A stretch of DNA of 64,000 nt from Schistocephalus solidus (taxonomy: Eukaryota; Platyhelminthes; Cestoda; Diphyllobothriidea; Diphyllobothriidae). A program made the translations under genes and the position numbers. Each line of letters begins with the position of its first letter. Position 1 is the stretch's first letter. The notes under the pieces are model-generated. The model made no database searches. It was not told the DNA's origin and saw only the letters and a program-made list of their open reading frames with translations. The stretch is from contig WEDG01002083.1 of the NCBI GenBank assembly GCA_017591395.1, positions 1 to 64,000 of the forward strand. Direction: 5' to 3'. This document shows, in pieces, positions 13,063 to 24,539 of this stretch.

Positions 13063-14435
13063 CTTAATCCAAGAGTGTACCCTCATATTTAGTGAACAGT
13101 TGTCCACATGAGCTCTCCATCTGAAGAACAGGAGGGATGAACTTTGGATCTAACAGCCTTACGCAGTCCTTTTTTAAGTGACATGTTTACGTCTTGAAAA
13201 AGACTGGTAGCTACATAATTTAGCCATTGTGTTCCTTTAGCTGATCATTAGTAAGTTTGAGATCTTGGGAAGGATTAAAAAACCTGCTATGCAGCGTCTC
13301 CCATTTTAACTAACTTCCTTTGTTAAGTGTTGTAGAATTTAGTTATTTAGGGTCCTATCCCTGTTTTAAGCATGGTTTAATTAAGGACCGAATACAAGAA
13401 AAATAATTCTTGCAAATAATAGTTTCCTTGTTCTAAATTAACTCTTTTCTGGTAAGTCGGTTCATAGCGATGAGCACATCATAATTTTACTGTTATGGAT
13501 AAAGGGAACTTACAGTGTATTGTCTTCTCTATGCCTGATACCAATTCGGTCAGATGACAGCGTGGAATCAAAACTGGAATTGCGTTGGCCACTCAAGCCC
13601 TTTATTTGTAATCGGCACTTGTAGGGCTAGGCCAATCACACTCCAGATCCTCTGACTTGCAGCCGTAGAGCTGCTTACAACGGCGGTGAGGCCTATGCTG
13701 CAGCGGCTTGAGTGGAATGGGCAGGGGGGGGGGGGGGGGGTGGGTTACAGTGACGTCCGCCATCTTAAGAGGGAAGATGCGTGATCTCTTCCCCAACCCG
13801 CACCCCCCTCCTCGACGCGTGCCCATCTCCATTCGTGCTCCCGCATCGAATGCGTGAGCACCTGCAGATTAGCTTTTCAGCCGTTTACGGGTTCTGTGCA
13901 GACGACGTATTATACGGTGGGGACCAGCATCGTCCCTCTTTCCTCACCCCCCACCACCCTGCGGCCCACAGGAGCGGGTAGTGAGTTTGAAGATGCTGGG
14001 ACGGGGGCAGCGGGGTGGTTAGGGCCGCCTTCGTCAGAACTAATTAGTTATCTCCAACTGGGTAACGTAAAGGAATGCCCTCCAAGCAATTTACTGCCGA
14101 CCTGAGGGCGGATGTGCAGGATTAATCCACAAGCAGACACAAGAGAAGAGCTTAGTGGAAGTTTCCTATCCGCCCGACTCCGCAAGCTTTGACTCAAAAT
14201 GAACCTACTGTTTGTGCCAAAGGAAGAAACTACAGTGGTTCTGCTCCTTTACTATCACTTATTGAGACATTAGTTGACCTCGAGATCCTTAGATGTTTAA
14301 GCTGCCAACAACCGAGAAGATATTGTTGAGACATTCGAAGCTTGGTAGACTGGACGTAAAACGCATCGGACTTCCAAGTGATATTCTGCCTGTGTAAGGG
14401 CATTTTTGCTGCAGTTGTCTTTAATGGGCATATCT
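13063..14435. other. Non-coding stretch with a poly-G run
   Basis: No convincing gene. Contains an uninterrupted G17 run at 13724-13740 flanked by more G-rich sequence (G-quadruplex-prone on the plus strand). The short frames around 13602-14105 read through low-complexity Pro-rich translations of this tract. Confidence 0.5.
13724..13740 (+). repeat. Poly-G homopolymer, 17 bp
   Basis: Seventeen consecutive G, preceded by GGGCA and followed by TGGG. Length may be an assembly approximation because such runs are hard to sequence. Confidence 0.9.
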
Positions 14436-14439
14436 GTAA

Positions 14440-14840
14440 GTTGCGTCAATTTAACTGGTACAAGGCTGCTAACTGACGAGATAAATCAGTCTGCGTAGAC
14501 GGATAGTCAGGCTGTAATAGCTCTTCTTACTGTGATCCCTATGGCAATCCCACTCAGTTGGGATCAGCGCGTCTCTTGTTTCGGTGAAAGCGGAGTGACA
14601 ACCTGGCGTGAAGGGCATCAGCGGACGGGCTGTTCAGCGCTCTCAGCCGCTGCACCCGATCCACCTCTGACGACACTTTGCAATCAGAACAAGGTTCTTA
14701 AGGGGCAGAAAGAATGTGGTAAATGCTGTGCAAGTTTACTATAAATATTAACTATTTCACGCGCAAGTCACCATCCTTGCACCCGCCATGTTGTGGAGCA
14801 CACACTGAAGATCATCGTTTGCGATGGTCGAATTTTTCGG
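14440..14840 (+). repeat. R1 dispersed repeat copy
   Basis: Same block order as in the 5-9 kb cluster and in the 2.4 kb copy: 'aaggctgctaactgacgaga', a 'gtcaggctgtaatagctctt' segment, 'cactcagttgggatc', 'gctgcacccgatccacctct', 'gaatgtggtaaatgctgtgc', 'gcaagtttactataa', and the segment ending near 'gtggagcacacactga'. Confidence 0.7.
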
Positions 14841-15320
14841 TTCTGGTTAAGGATGTGTTTCCTCATCCGCCACGTTCAGTAATCAGGCTTTATCTTTACA
14901 GTGAAGTACAGTTACAACGACCTGAGAGGGCTGATGTTGGTTTTATGGGTGCTAAATTGCACAGCATAAGTCATGAATACTAATAGAAATATCCATTTTA
15001 TCTTTGAATTATTTATGATTAACCAATTTTTTAGGTCGTTATACAACCAGGCTTTAATTTGGGACAACTAAATGATCCGAAGGTGCTTCTTCATCAGTCA
15101 GTCAGTTTTCACAGAAGGTCCTTGCGCCATACGTTGTCGGTATGCCTGGTAACCCATAGCCAAGTTAGCCAACAACCTTTTACCCAAATTCAAACTATCA
15201 AGGCGTCCCAAATGTCTTCGTAAGACCTAGAAACAGTCTTCCCTTACATCACTGGAAAAAAAGATTATTCTAGTGAGAGATCTTGTATCCAGACGCGCCT
15301 GTGCGTGTGCTGTCCTACTG

Positions 15321-16355
15321 TAGATTCCCTATCTCATGAAACGTCAAACAAAATTCTGAAATTTCCTCAGAAATTAATTGCTAACTTGGAGCATGTCAGT
15401 CTACTTGAAGACTTATAGTCCTAGACTCAATTTTTTATGCATATTCAGTTTATTTCTCTCTGCTTGTGCCTGAGAGTAGTCGATTTAAATAAATCACTAA
15501 ATAAGGGTTGTCGTATTGATTATCGTACAGACTAATACCAAGATATTTCAGTAGAATTCTGGCTATTGAACGATCTTTTGACTGACCATTTACAGTGTAC
15601 TCTGTTAAAAAGGCTCCTATTAATTCAAATATATTTTACATAAAACATGCACTAAAATATTATTTATTGTACTCGTTTTATATCAAATTACGTCTTCTAC
15701 AAATTATATGCCTAAATAAAATATATTCTTCGGTTTTAAAAAAAGTTATTACTCATGACATTTTTAAAAACATTGAAATTTACTTCCATAATACATTGTA
15801 GCCGTCCATTTATTAATGTTGCCTACAATGTATGCAACGTGATCCACATTTAACGAAAAACATTAAGATAAATGCGTGACCACTTCCTCATAGTGTAGAG
15901 GAATGCATGATTTTACTTACACAGAATGTAATTTGGAAACCTTGAATTTATTGTAACGGCCGGTAGGTTTCAAATCATCCAGTAATTTCTAAATTTTTTA
16001 AAACCCGATAAAATACCCTTCCTTCGAGCATAAAATTTGAAGAGGACGTAACTTGCTATCAAATGAGTAAAAGCAAGAACATGTGTGTGCGTGTTTTCTA
16101 TAATATATTTTTTTATTATTAAGGGCATTGAGAAACAATGAGTACATTGCATACTAGTTAACTAGCCATTACTTACAGCATATTTTTTTGCGAGCGTACA
16201 GAAAGAGGATCGTTCAATAGCCGGTATTGTATCGTGAAAGAAACATTTTGGTATTAGTCTGTACGATAATAAATGCGAAATAATTACGTAAGTACTTTGT
16301 TTGAATCGAAATCATTTCAGAATTGCGGTTGAAATTTCATGAGATAGGGAATCTA
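15321..16355. mobile_element. Inverted-repeat element, Tc1/mariner-like non-autonomous candidate
   Basis: The ends are perfect 20-bp inverted repeats: 'tagattccctatctcatgaa' at 15321-15340 and its reverse complement at 16336-16355. If the outer TA is the target duplication, the element is 15323-16353 with TA flanks, as in the Tc1/mariner superfamily. The inverted similarity continues inward in blocks: the 'tatcgtacagactaatacca' block at about 15520-15540 pairs with about 16250-16270, and 'ggctattgaacgat' pairs with 'atcgttcaatagcc' at 16212. The left arm carries extra sequence. No transposase frame is visible. A related copy lies at about 270-830. Confidence 0.55.
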
Positions 16356-17039
16356 TTCTAAGTTCTTTCAGCATTGAGCTCTGAGACTAGAACGAATTCT
16401 ATGTCCACGACTTGACAGACTTTCACCTCTAGTCACCTGAATTTCACTTTAGCATTAAAACAGGCTGGGAATTGAAACTGGATGGGATGTTGCACAGGAT
16501 TCCTTACTTATACCTCGATGTACCTATGACTTGCCGTTGGCTCCAAAACATCAGTGATCATTTTTTTAGTACATTCTTGATGCTCACGGCCGATATAGGC
16601 CACCACATTTTCCGAAACCGCGATTAGTTTTTATTTGCGCGTGGACCTGTTTGTAGCGACGAAGGCTTATGATGCATCTGGCACACTTGACTCTTCCCAT
16701 GACAAGACAAGTTGAAGACGACCGGAGACGGGTTGCCAGCGCACTGGCTGACAAGACCCAAAACTGCTTCGGTGTGTGTCACGCACGACCGGATCCCAAC
16801 TCCTTTCTTCCCACAGGGTGACGCAAATTGATAGCATCGACTCGCACGGAGATACATGCCATAAATTTTACACTTGGCAGGAGCAACTACAGTCTGACCA
16901 TGGTTCCGATGAAGGATGGAGTTGCCTATTTACCTGGCTTACTTCCAAGTCATGACTTAAAGTGTGTTTTGTCTAAAGAGGTTAGAAAACCGCATATTCG
17001 TTGATGAACGTTCTCCGATATCTAACGGAACTCACTCGT

Positions 17040-17280
17040 CCCGTTCTGTCATGGAGTTCACTCTCGAGCCCCACCAGCAGCCGAAAAGCGGTTAGTTATA
17101 GTAAAGGCAAATGAACAATGCCGGTAAAGACGAGGGAGACTGGAATGGCCATTTCTAGCTCATTAGCCGTCAATGGCGATTCATGCCCAACCCCAGGTAA
17201 TACCCAACCCGAGGCTAGAGACAGCGACCTTTTGATCAACGCTCTAACCATTGAGCTACGGGCTCGTTATTTTGCCGATT
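17040..17280 (-). repeat. Second tRNA-derived SINE-like family, copy 2
   Basis: Read on the minus strand it starts with a tRNA-like D-arm region: 'gagcccgtagctcaatggtt' then 'agagcg', matching a polymerase III A-box. Next come 'gcctcgggttgggtatta' and 'ggggttgggcatgaatcgcc', then 'ggccattccagtctccc'. The same modules in the same order occur at 11396-11650 and 22690-22850; the 3' end ('ctcgagccccaccag') recurs near 44350. Confidence 0.65.
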
Positions 17281-18607
17281 TGGATCGAGTGAGCGTTCGT
17301 CAACGAATGCCAGCATTCTCTTGGCTTGGGTTTGACTGGATAATGACGGCTACTTAGCCAGAAAGGTTCATTCCAAAACCGCATCAATTTTACAAATGTT
17401 TCGTATTTAACTTTTACAATATCCCCGGTAAGTAAGATGACTGATTTCGAAAGTATTTGAAGCCTGTCAGGCGAATGGGAATGCGAACCCTGTTCTGACA
17501 TTTAAATTGACGAATAATAACAATTGCGGATCTAGGAAATGTTTCACAGGAAATGCGCGCGCATCAATCTGCTCAAGGTGTGTTAGGAAACTATTTTAAA
17601 CCCTAGAGAGAAAAATGGGAAGGCTGAATGAGCATATAGTGTTTAATTTAGCTGTTTTACCTGTCGTTTCAGTTGTACCTCCCATAGGACCACGAGTATG
17701 AGCCTTCGTGACTATAATCGCCAAGAAACCTAAATAAAACCAGCAGATAATACGGTTGAATTTTTGAATGCACACTTGTTTTAACTTGAAATACGGACCT
17801 TAATAAAATTGATGCGATCGTGAACGAGTTGAAGACTGGACGTAGATCCTCCCAAGAGCACCTAAGCAATTGTTGCCAGCTTTATTATTTTTCTAAAAGA
17901 AAGTCTGATTTTGCGTCCAGCAATTGGAGGCATTAAAGGGGCACTCGAAACTTGTTTTTATGATACCGCACGTCGAAGTAAGCAAATAGTAAGTTGATCT
18001 AAGGTAAAAAAATAAAATGGTATCCGCCAAATGCTTTTTTTGGTTAAAAATACCCATCAAACAAAATGAGATAAACTCCGGTCTTTTTTAGTATAATTCA
18101 ATGACGATTACGTTTTTTATCTATTTCCAGGACAGACGTCTAAAAGGTTTAGAAAAGACATAATTGATGACGAATAATACTGCCAAGCTTGCTAACTGTT
18201 CGGTATTTTGTGTATTGAACCATGACTGCGGCAGAAGAATAAAAAATATACCGTCTCAACAAAACCAAACGAAAATTTATTTGAAGCGTACAAGGGTAAG
18301 GGAAGATTGATGAAGAATTTCTTTATCCATTATTTTATCCTGCAGACACACCCTAATCCCATACCGAGAAGAACGAAATTTGAATCCAAGTTATGTGGTT
18401 ACACAGCATTTGACTGAAATGCGCCAGTCCAGGAGTGCACGTCCTGTTCGTTGTCATACGGGTTATTTAAATTCATACCAGGGGTTGCGTTTATTCCGAT
18501 GGTGGGACGACGTACGTGCGATTAGGTTCTGCTTAGGGGCTGCAGTCTAAGCTGGACACAAACCATTAAATTATATAGCTTAGCTGTAAGCTTCCCCATT
18601 TTCTCAC

Positions 18608-19089
18608 TGACAGAATATTAATCACCCGCTAAGTGACTGTTTGATTGACGCAAGCGAAAATGCCCACCTAGTGTCCAACCGAGTGGGTGGAGCACAGCGT
18701 GAATTAGCCCATGCAGAAGTGGAATTGCACAACACCTACCGCACGATTCATTTCCCTCACAAAGATTGTTAAAATCGAAAAAAATTCCCAAGACGACCGA
18801 AGGCAGACAAAGCGAAACAACGCGTCCACACGTGCCAAACACCACGTGCTCCTCAGTACATGTACCGGGCTACAATAAGGTTGACTGGGACCTCACATCC
18901 CGGAGAATATCATTGAGGTCCTATTGGGAAGGGGTCCCCGCAGCCTGACTTCTGGTTCTCCAGTCATTCCAAAATAGATTTGACCCACTTGTGAAAAACC
19001 AGGTGGCCTCGTTGGGATTCAAAACCACCCCAGCAAGGGGAAGGCTTTAGTACGACCAACGCTCTAGCCAAATGAGCTATGAGCCTCAC
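18608..19089 (-). repeat. SINE-like element: tRNA-like head plus about 350-bp body
   Basis: On the minus strand a tRNA-like head (19006-19089; D-arm, 'gtactaaagcc' hairpin, T-arm degraded to 'tggttttgaatccca') is followed by the body ending near 18608. The same head-body unit lies in plus orientation at 31866-32348, so these are two copies of one element in opposite orientation. The body holds an open frame of 75 codons at 18618-18845 that is also open in the other copy, but amino-acid differences are scattered, so coding is unlikely. Confidence 0.8.
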
Positions 19090-19447
19090 TGGGAGCTGCG
19101 AGTTCAATCACACTTGGGTCAAGTTACACACCCAACCTACTGCAACGTATGGAATCCACCAATTCTGATACAGTTAGCTGACTGCTCCTGCAGGAGATCC
19201 TAGACAATTAATCTAGAACCCACCAGATGGTTACCAGGCGCAATTAATTAGTAGAGGATTTTAGTAGATTTGAATAATTCCTTTGACCCACTTGTGCCTA
19301 GTAGTAATCTGGTCTTCTATCTTGATTGCTTAGTAAATCCTGCTTAAGTAGTCAGTTAACTGGATCAGAATTGATGGATTCCGTGCGTTGCGGTAGGTTG
19401 GGTGGGTAACTTCACCCAAGTGTGATTAAGTTCACGGTTCCTGGTGG
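19090..19447. repeat. Spacer sequences of the tRNA-like array, head-to-head
   Basis: About 19090-19275 matches, inverted, the spacer that separates tRNA-like units in the 29.8-32 kb array ('tcaatcacacttgggtcaag', 'agttagctgactgctcctgc'). About 19276-19447 matches it in plus orientation ('gcttagtaaatcctgctta', 'ggtgggtaacttcaccca'). Two units are therefore arranged back to back around about 19275. Confidence 0.75.
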
Positions 19448-19709
19448 GGCCTCGTAGCTCAGTTGGCTAGACCGTTGGTTGTACTAAAGCAGGCCTCGGC
19501 AAACTTTCGGACTACTAGGCCATTTCAGAAGGTCAAGAAGGCACACTAGGCCAGACAAAACAAGGTGTCCAAGAAAACGTTTATTTTTCAAAAATACAGT
19601 ACGATCAATGGGAAACATGATGTTGCATGCTCTTAGAGACAGATACAATATCAGGTTCTAATGATGAGGAGATCAGAAACAGAATGTCATTTAGGCGATT
19701 ATCAGTGAG

Positions 19710-19928
19710 CTAAGAGCACAGCTTGTTCTTACAGAGCTTCATTTTTGAGAACAGCTGTTCGCACGAATAAGTGCTGCCAAGCATTGCGACCACACGCTTG
19801 GCACGGGCTAACAACATTGGAAACTGAGCATGTGGTATCTGACGGTAGAAGTCAATGAGCGAAGTGCAAAGAGTAAACATAGACAAGAGAACGTCCGAAG
19901 CCTGCAGCTCAATTAACTCCAATTGCAC
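19710..19928 (-). pseudogene. hAT transposase C-terminal dimerisation fragment
   Basis: The 72-residue frame contains 'RVVAMLGSTYSCEQLFSKMK', which matches the C-terminal hAT dimerisation region as seen in domesticated relatives such as the GTF2IRD2/ZBED/FAM200 group ('GSTY.CEQLFS.MK'). A premature TAG follows 'NKLCS'; the same frame continues with 'LTDNRLNDIL', resembling the expected 'RLTDEHL' segment, so the stop is a lesion. The N-terminal BED finger and catalytic core are absent. It cannot make an active transposase alone. Confidence 0.85.
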
Positions 19929-20050
19929 ATCACAGGGGGCGTCGTCATAGGGAATGTCAAAAGGAGTGCTGACAATCTTGAACTCTTGCGAATGAGAACG
20001 AGACCAGAGAGTGAACTTGTTTACAACACAACAGTTATCATCCCTCCCCG

Positions 20051-20083
20051 GTCAGGCGCTTCTGTTTCATACAAGCGCCTGAC
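20051..20083. repeat. Perfect 11-bp hairpin inside hAT element
   Basis: Arms 'gtcaggcgctt' and 'aagcgcctgac' are separated by 11 bases. It may be a subterminal structural feature of the transposon. Confidence 0.75.
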
Positions 20084-20313
20084 ACCAGTTCTAAAAATAA
20101 ACATAAGCCACAACTTGCGTTGCAACCAGCAGTAATTAAGGGGAACAAATCCGCGACACTTCAATTAGGCCAGATCCAACAATAATTAACTAGGGTGCGT
20201 TAGGCCGAACTGGAATACTAGCTTGACCATATCTGGCCTAAAGGCCAGAGTTTGCCGATCTCTGTACTAAAGCCTTCCCCTTGCTGGTGTGGGATCGAAT
20301 CCTACCGAGGCCA

Positions 20314-22689
20314 CCGAGTTTTTCAAAATAAGGTTAAAAGAATTATTCAAATATGCCAATTTTTTTCACTCCAAAATACTCTCCTGGCGACTGACCTATT
20401 CTCTCAGGTGGTAACTTTCGAACCCGGAATGCTTCGTATGTGTCGTGACAGATTAAGGCGCCTCTGGTAAAGAACGTGCTAAGTTCCCGTGCGGACAAAT
20501 TCCCCAGTTTCAATCTCACTTTCTCTTTCATGAACCAGTCGACTGTACCACTCTCTCACCCATCTGATGACGGGAATGAGCACAGAGGTTGACAAAGCTA
20601 AACACCCCAGCATGACTGCGCTAGACACACAACGTTGTCCCTACGCCAGGCTGCTCCACAAAGATATGTCTTCCGCGTCCGTGAACTTTGCCTATACGGA
20701 AAAGGTAGAGAGAGATGGGTTTCCTTTTGGAAGTATCAGTCCTAAATTTTCAGTAAAAGTTCCTCCATTGACCTTGGATAAAAATGGGTATGCAAAATAG
20801 ATAACACAGGCAGAAGAAAAACGACACATAATGGCTGAAAACTACAACTTTTGAAATCATTAATATTCCTTAAATAATGTGTGGCAATAATTTGGTCAGA
20901 TTTTACTTTCTTCAAAACGGTTCTAGCAGATGACGGTATTATTATGGTTTAATACAAACAACGAAGGGTGAAAATTCCTATATAATGAGCAAAATAGGCC
21001 ACCCGATGAACATACAAGGAAAGTTTCCTGTGAATAGAGAGCAGAAGAACATGATGGCTTAATTTCAAAAGCCCGTGACGTTTTGCCAGTCATGCCGGTG
21101 TCGACCATGTGCTTGCTGCTGAACAGAGCCATAGTACTATCGGGGTGGGGTGTGTGGGAGTGTTTTGAAGCTAGTTCCTATGTAGTCTAGAGATACGTAT
21201 GTGGACAAGTAGGCGTGGTGTGGCAATTATATCTGAGTTAGAGTTTATTTGCCGAAGGTTTTTGTGGAGACGCCTATGCCGAAAAGGCCCATGCGACGGC
21301 CGAATGTCCTGGGACAGTGTGGGTAGGTGAGAGAAGAACGATCGGTGTATGCCAGGGCTCCTTATACTGGTGCATCAGAATTAATGTGATCATTTTATAC
21401 GTGTCTGAACAGACCACTGCTTGATTCGAATAGGCGGTGGTGCTAATGACAAAAGGAAACTTTGGATACTGATTCCACAGGTGTTGGAGTTATCGGTGCT
21501 GGTGCTAGAGTAGTACTCAGTTGTGGGAAGTGGGTTGACTGTGGTAACGTTCAAGTGAATTTCGCTGTCATGGATGGTCATATAACCATTAGAAAGCATA
21601 CAACGCCTGCATTGATAGGGACCCATTGGTAGATATGGCATGTGTGACAGGTGTATGCTGGGACTTCAGACACTAGTTCGTCGCTTTCAGCGCTAGAGAT
21701 TCTCTTGTTCGCGGTCTGACCGATATGCGATGAGAAAATGCAATGGCAATGGAGAGAGCTTGGAGCTGACTTCACATTGCTGGTAACAGATGCAATAGGG
21801 AAGTTTTTTTAAGCATTGTAGGAGTGTCCTTATTGGTGATGTTGGTGGTGGCTATGGTGGGGTGGCCGTACTGAGGGTCCTGAGAGGTCCCATGAGGCTG
21901 ATCCGCTCCTCGAATGTCCGTTAACAGCGTGGGCTGGACAGTGGCGTTTGGGTGCTTTCTTTATTAGACCGTAGTACTTGAACTTTGTGGGTCTCGTTGT
22001 TCGCCTTGGTGGTGGCTTTTATGTTTGCATCTGAGATGGCTGCCCTAAGCTTTGTAACAATGCGTCACGCTAACGAATAATCACTCAGCCACTGAAATGC
22101 TTGGGGCGTAAGCAAAGTCAGGTGGTTTACCCTGTTAGTAGCCAAATATTTCAGATGGTCATCGAACAGAACGAAAATAGGAACCCACACCAGTAGTTCA
22201 GACGGCCTTGAGTTAAATTCAAGGAGGGACGCCGATTCCATTTTCTAACCCTAACCGTAAGATTAAGCGTTACCCAAAACTCATATTCGCCTTTAGTCAT
22301 AATCTACTTGGAATTTAGTGTAAGGTCCTGGGGGATGGAGTTCCTGGTATTATCAAAAGAACCTTTAAAGTTGTCCAAGGAAGTCTGTTGTAAACGTAAC
22401 CTAAGCCCATTTACATCATTCCAGTCGATCTTCACTAACTGATCGAATGCTAGTGAGCAAAAATGAAAGCGTGTAACAGTTTCTGATACAATGCGCCTTG
22501 TCCCATGCCGGTCTTCACTTGCGATCTATATCCACCAGGCGCTATTGCGGGAGAAGATTAAAAAATTGCAGTTAAAATGGCTGGACATGTTCTCCGATGG
22601 AGCTTAAGACCGAAAGATATATTACTAAGACTGCAATTTTACTATCTTCAGAGGATGCTCGCTGTCACTTATGCAACACTACGAACTAT
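20314..22689. other. Non-coding stretch, no gene recognised
   Basis: Short frames only. About 21830-22060 is strand-biased G/T-rich sequence ('ggtgatgttggtggtggcta'). At about 22243-22256 there is a short 'ctaaccctaaccgtaa' tract. The sequence just after 20313 (to about 20345) is the start of a spacer of the tRNA-like unit. Confidence 0.4.
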
Positions 22690-22850
22690 ACCGAAATGGC
22701 CTCTTCTGGCTTATTAGCAGTTATCAGCCAGTCATACCCAGCCCGGGTATGGATTACCTGAGATTCGAAGACGGGATTTTTGGTCATGGAGTGTAACAAT
22801 CTAGCATTGAGCCACGGGACCATTTCCTGACGGTTGTAATCGGGAATATT
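22690..22850 (-). repeat. Second tRNA-derived SINE-like family, copy 3
   Basis: On the minus strand: 'ggtcccgtggctcaatgcta' (A-box-like), 'cgaatctcaggtaatcca', 'cccgggctgggtatgactgg', then 'aagaggccatttcgg'. Module order matches the copies at 11.4 and 17.1 kb, though divergence is high. Confidence 0.55.
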
Positions 22851-23065
22851 TATTATGATAGTTTTGCGCTCACAGATCTTGTTACGGAATACACTCCTCC
22901 CGTTGTGCCTTGGGCCTCAATATAGAGCCTTAGCAGACAGTAGATACCACCTTATCTGCTTATACCACTATTAATTGTGTGACTGCCTGCGAGGGTTCTA
23001 GATTGAGCCCCAAGGCACGAGCATGTTCCGTAACAAGATTGGTGAGAGCCATACAATCATAACAC
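22851..23065. mobile_element. Foldback/MITE-like palindrome, about 215 bp
   Basis: Two arms of about 75-80 bp are inverted copies. The left arm includes 'atcttgttacggaata' and 'tgccttgggcctcaata'; the right arm includes 'attgagccccaaggca' and 'tgttccgtaacaagat'. The outer ends ('tattatgatag' and 'caatcataaca') also pair. The loop of about 60 bp contains no frame. A transcript would fold into a long hairpin. Confidence 0.8.
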
Positions 23066-24360
23066 TAAGAATTAATTGCAGAAAGGCCTATGAAAGTGGC
23101 TGAGGCGAGATGATGGCAAACCAAAGACAGCACGTAGAAAATAAAAAGGACAAAACAGAGCAAATGCTAGAGTTAACAGGGAAAACCTCCTGAAATATCT
23201 GGGAAGGGGAATTACTGCAGCTAGAGCTATATATGCGAAGTACACGACACAGGGAGGTTCATAAAAACTAAAGCGAGGACAATTAAACAGACCTAAAACT
23301 AGCTTTACAGGGTCTTCTGAGCTTTTACTGAACTGGCATCGAGAGATTGCAATAGTTCGCCCATCTCGGGCGACGAGTACCATCATATTCCAACTGGCAC
23401 ATCGGTGCCTTGCTCATAAACTAATTATCCCGAGGTAGATTTGCGTTGCGTCTACTTCAAATCCACCTTGCACTCCGGTGGCACGGTAAGGCCAAGGCAA
23501 CTGTGGTTGAATCCATGCATGACATGTTCCCACAAGTGTTTATTCCTATACGCGTACGAACCAGACTTCAAGAAAAGGCTACGGGATTCCTTCTGAACGA
23601 GAGCTGGCATAAACGCTTCCCTAAGAACTAGCCAGTCAATCCTGACAAACAGTAAGAGGGAAAGCCAATCGATTTAATCCGTTGGAAGACACTAAATTTA
23701 GCCCACTTCGTTTTTATATTGAGGTCGTTATGCCATATATACAGTTGATTGCCTAACTGAGTAAATGTAATCCTAGAAATCGGAGATGGTAGTATGGCAC
23801 ATATTTGAATATGTTATATTGTGTTTGTGTAATGATTTCAGGCGAAAAATGCTGTTTACTAAGGCATAGTTCATTTCAGATCTGATTATTTAACGCAAAA
23901 CTGGCAAAATGGGGCCCATCCGACGTTTCTTGATTTTCAGGTGTTTTCCAACGTTAATGAACCTTCCGGACCAAATCTTCTGGTTAATGTGTGTTTTAAT
24001 GTAAATGAATATTAATATGAGCTAGAATTATTTTTAATTATATCCTTCAGCAAACGGAAAATTTGATCTTGCGTTCACGAAAATGAGGTAAATGAAGATA
24101 TGAGAAATCACCTTGTATTCGGATAAACTTGGAGAGATTTAGTTTTAAAAATTCAGTTTTGAAAATTTGTGACTTCTTATTATAAACAACTCAGTAATAA
24201 ACTTGTGTGAGTGTTTTTTTATTTAACAACACCGAAAATTGGAACTGTTTCAATTCAGTGATGACACCATGTAAACATTCACGAAGTCAACTTCGGCGAA
24301 CTTAGGTTTCGATTATTCATCGTCTATTTCCGTTACACAACCATAACTATCAGTATCACT
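23066..24360. other. Non-coding stretch, no gene recognised
   Basis: One 104-codon frame on the minus strand (23072-23386) has no motif I recognise and no splice context that supports it. Nothing else stands out. Confidence 0.35.
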
Positions 24361-24510
24361 AAAAACTTAACAATAACCCTAAACTTAACCCTAACCGTAA
24401 CTTAACCCCAACCCTAACGTCGATCCTTAACCTACCTCGAAGCGAACCCTGACCTGACCTTAACTTTAACCTCAACCCTAGCCCTAACCTTCAGCCCACA
24501 TCTAATCCCC
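24361..24510 (+). repeat. Degenerate CCCTAA-type tract
   Basis: A run of variants of C3TAA and CTTAAC ('aaccctaaacttaaccctaa', 'cctaaccgtaacttaacccc', then 'ccctagccctaacc'). TTAGGG is the telomere repeat of flatworms, so this looks like an eroded interstitial telomere-like sequence or a repeat built on it. Confidence 0.75.
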
Positions 24511-24539
24511 CTGGAACTCAACGCATGGCAAGTTGTATT

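Larger units (their letters stand above)
19490..20264 (-). mobile_element. hAT superfamily transposon, internally deleted, 775 bp
   Basis: It starts 'caggcctcggcaaact' and ends 'agtttgccgatctctg', giving imperfect inverted termini with the CAG...CTG ends and shared TCGGCAAACT core usual for hAT. It is flanked by an exact 8-bp duplication TACTAAAG (19482-19489 and 20265-20272), the hAT target-site length. It carries a C-terminal transposase remnant on the minus strand and a perfect 11-bp hairpin (arms 20051-20061 and 20073-20083). The insertion site lies in the anticodon-like loop of a tRNA-like repeat. Confidence 0.92.
19448..20313 (+). pseudogene. tRNA-like sequence split by a hAT insertion
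   Basis: The left half (19448-19489) has acceptor GGCCTCG, D-arm GCTC...GACC and the start of the anticodon-like hairpin. The right half (20273-20313) has 'ccttccccttgctgg', a T-arm and CGAGGCC plus A. Joined at the duplicated 8-bp TACTAAAG, the halves match intact array copies such as 31866-31949, which therefore represent the empty site. Confidence 0.9.

Noticed and set aside
18618..18845. 75-codon frame shared by both SINE-like bodies as a conserved protein
   Set aside because: Substitutions between the two copies are frequent and mostly change amino acids, and the frame sits in a repeat body behind a tRNA-like head.
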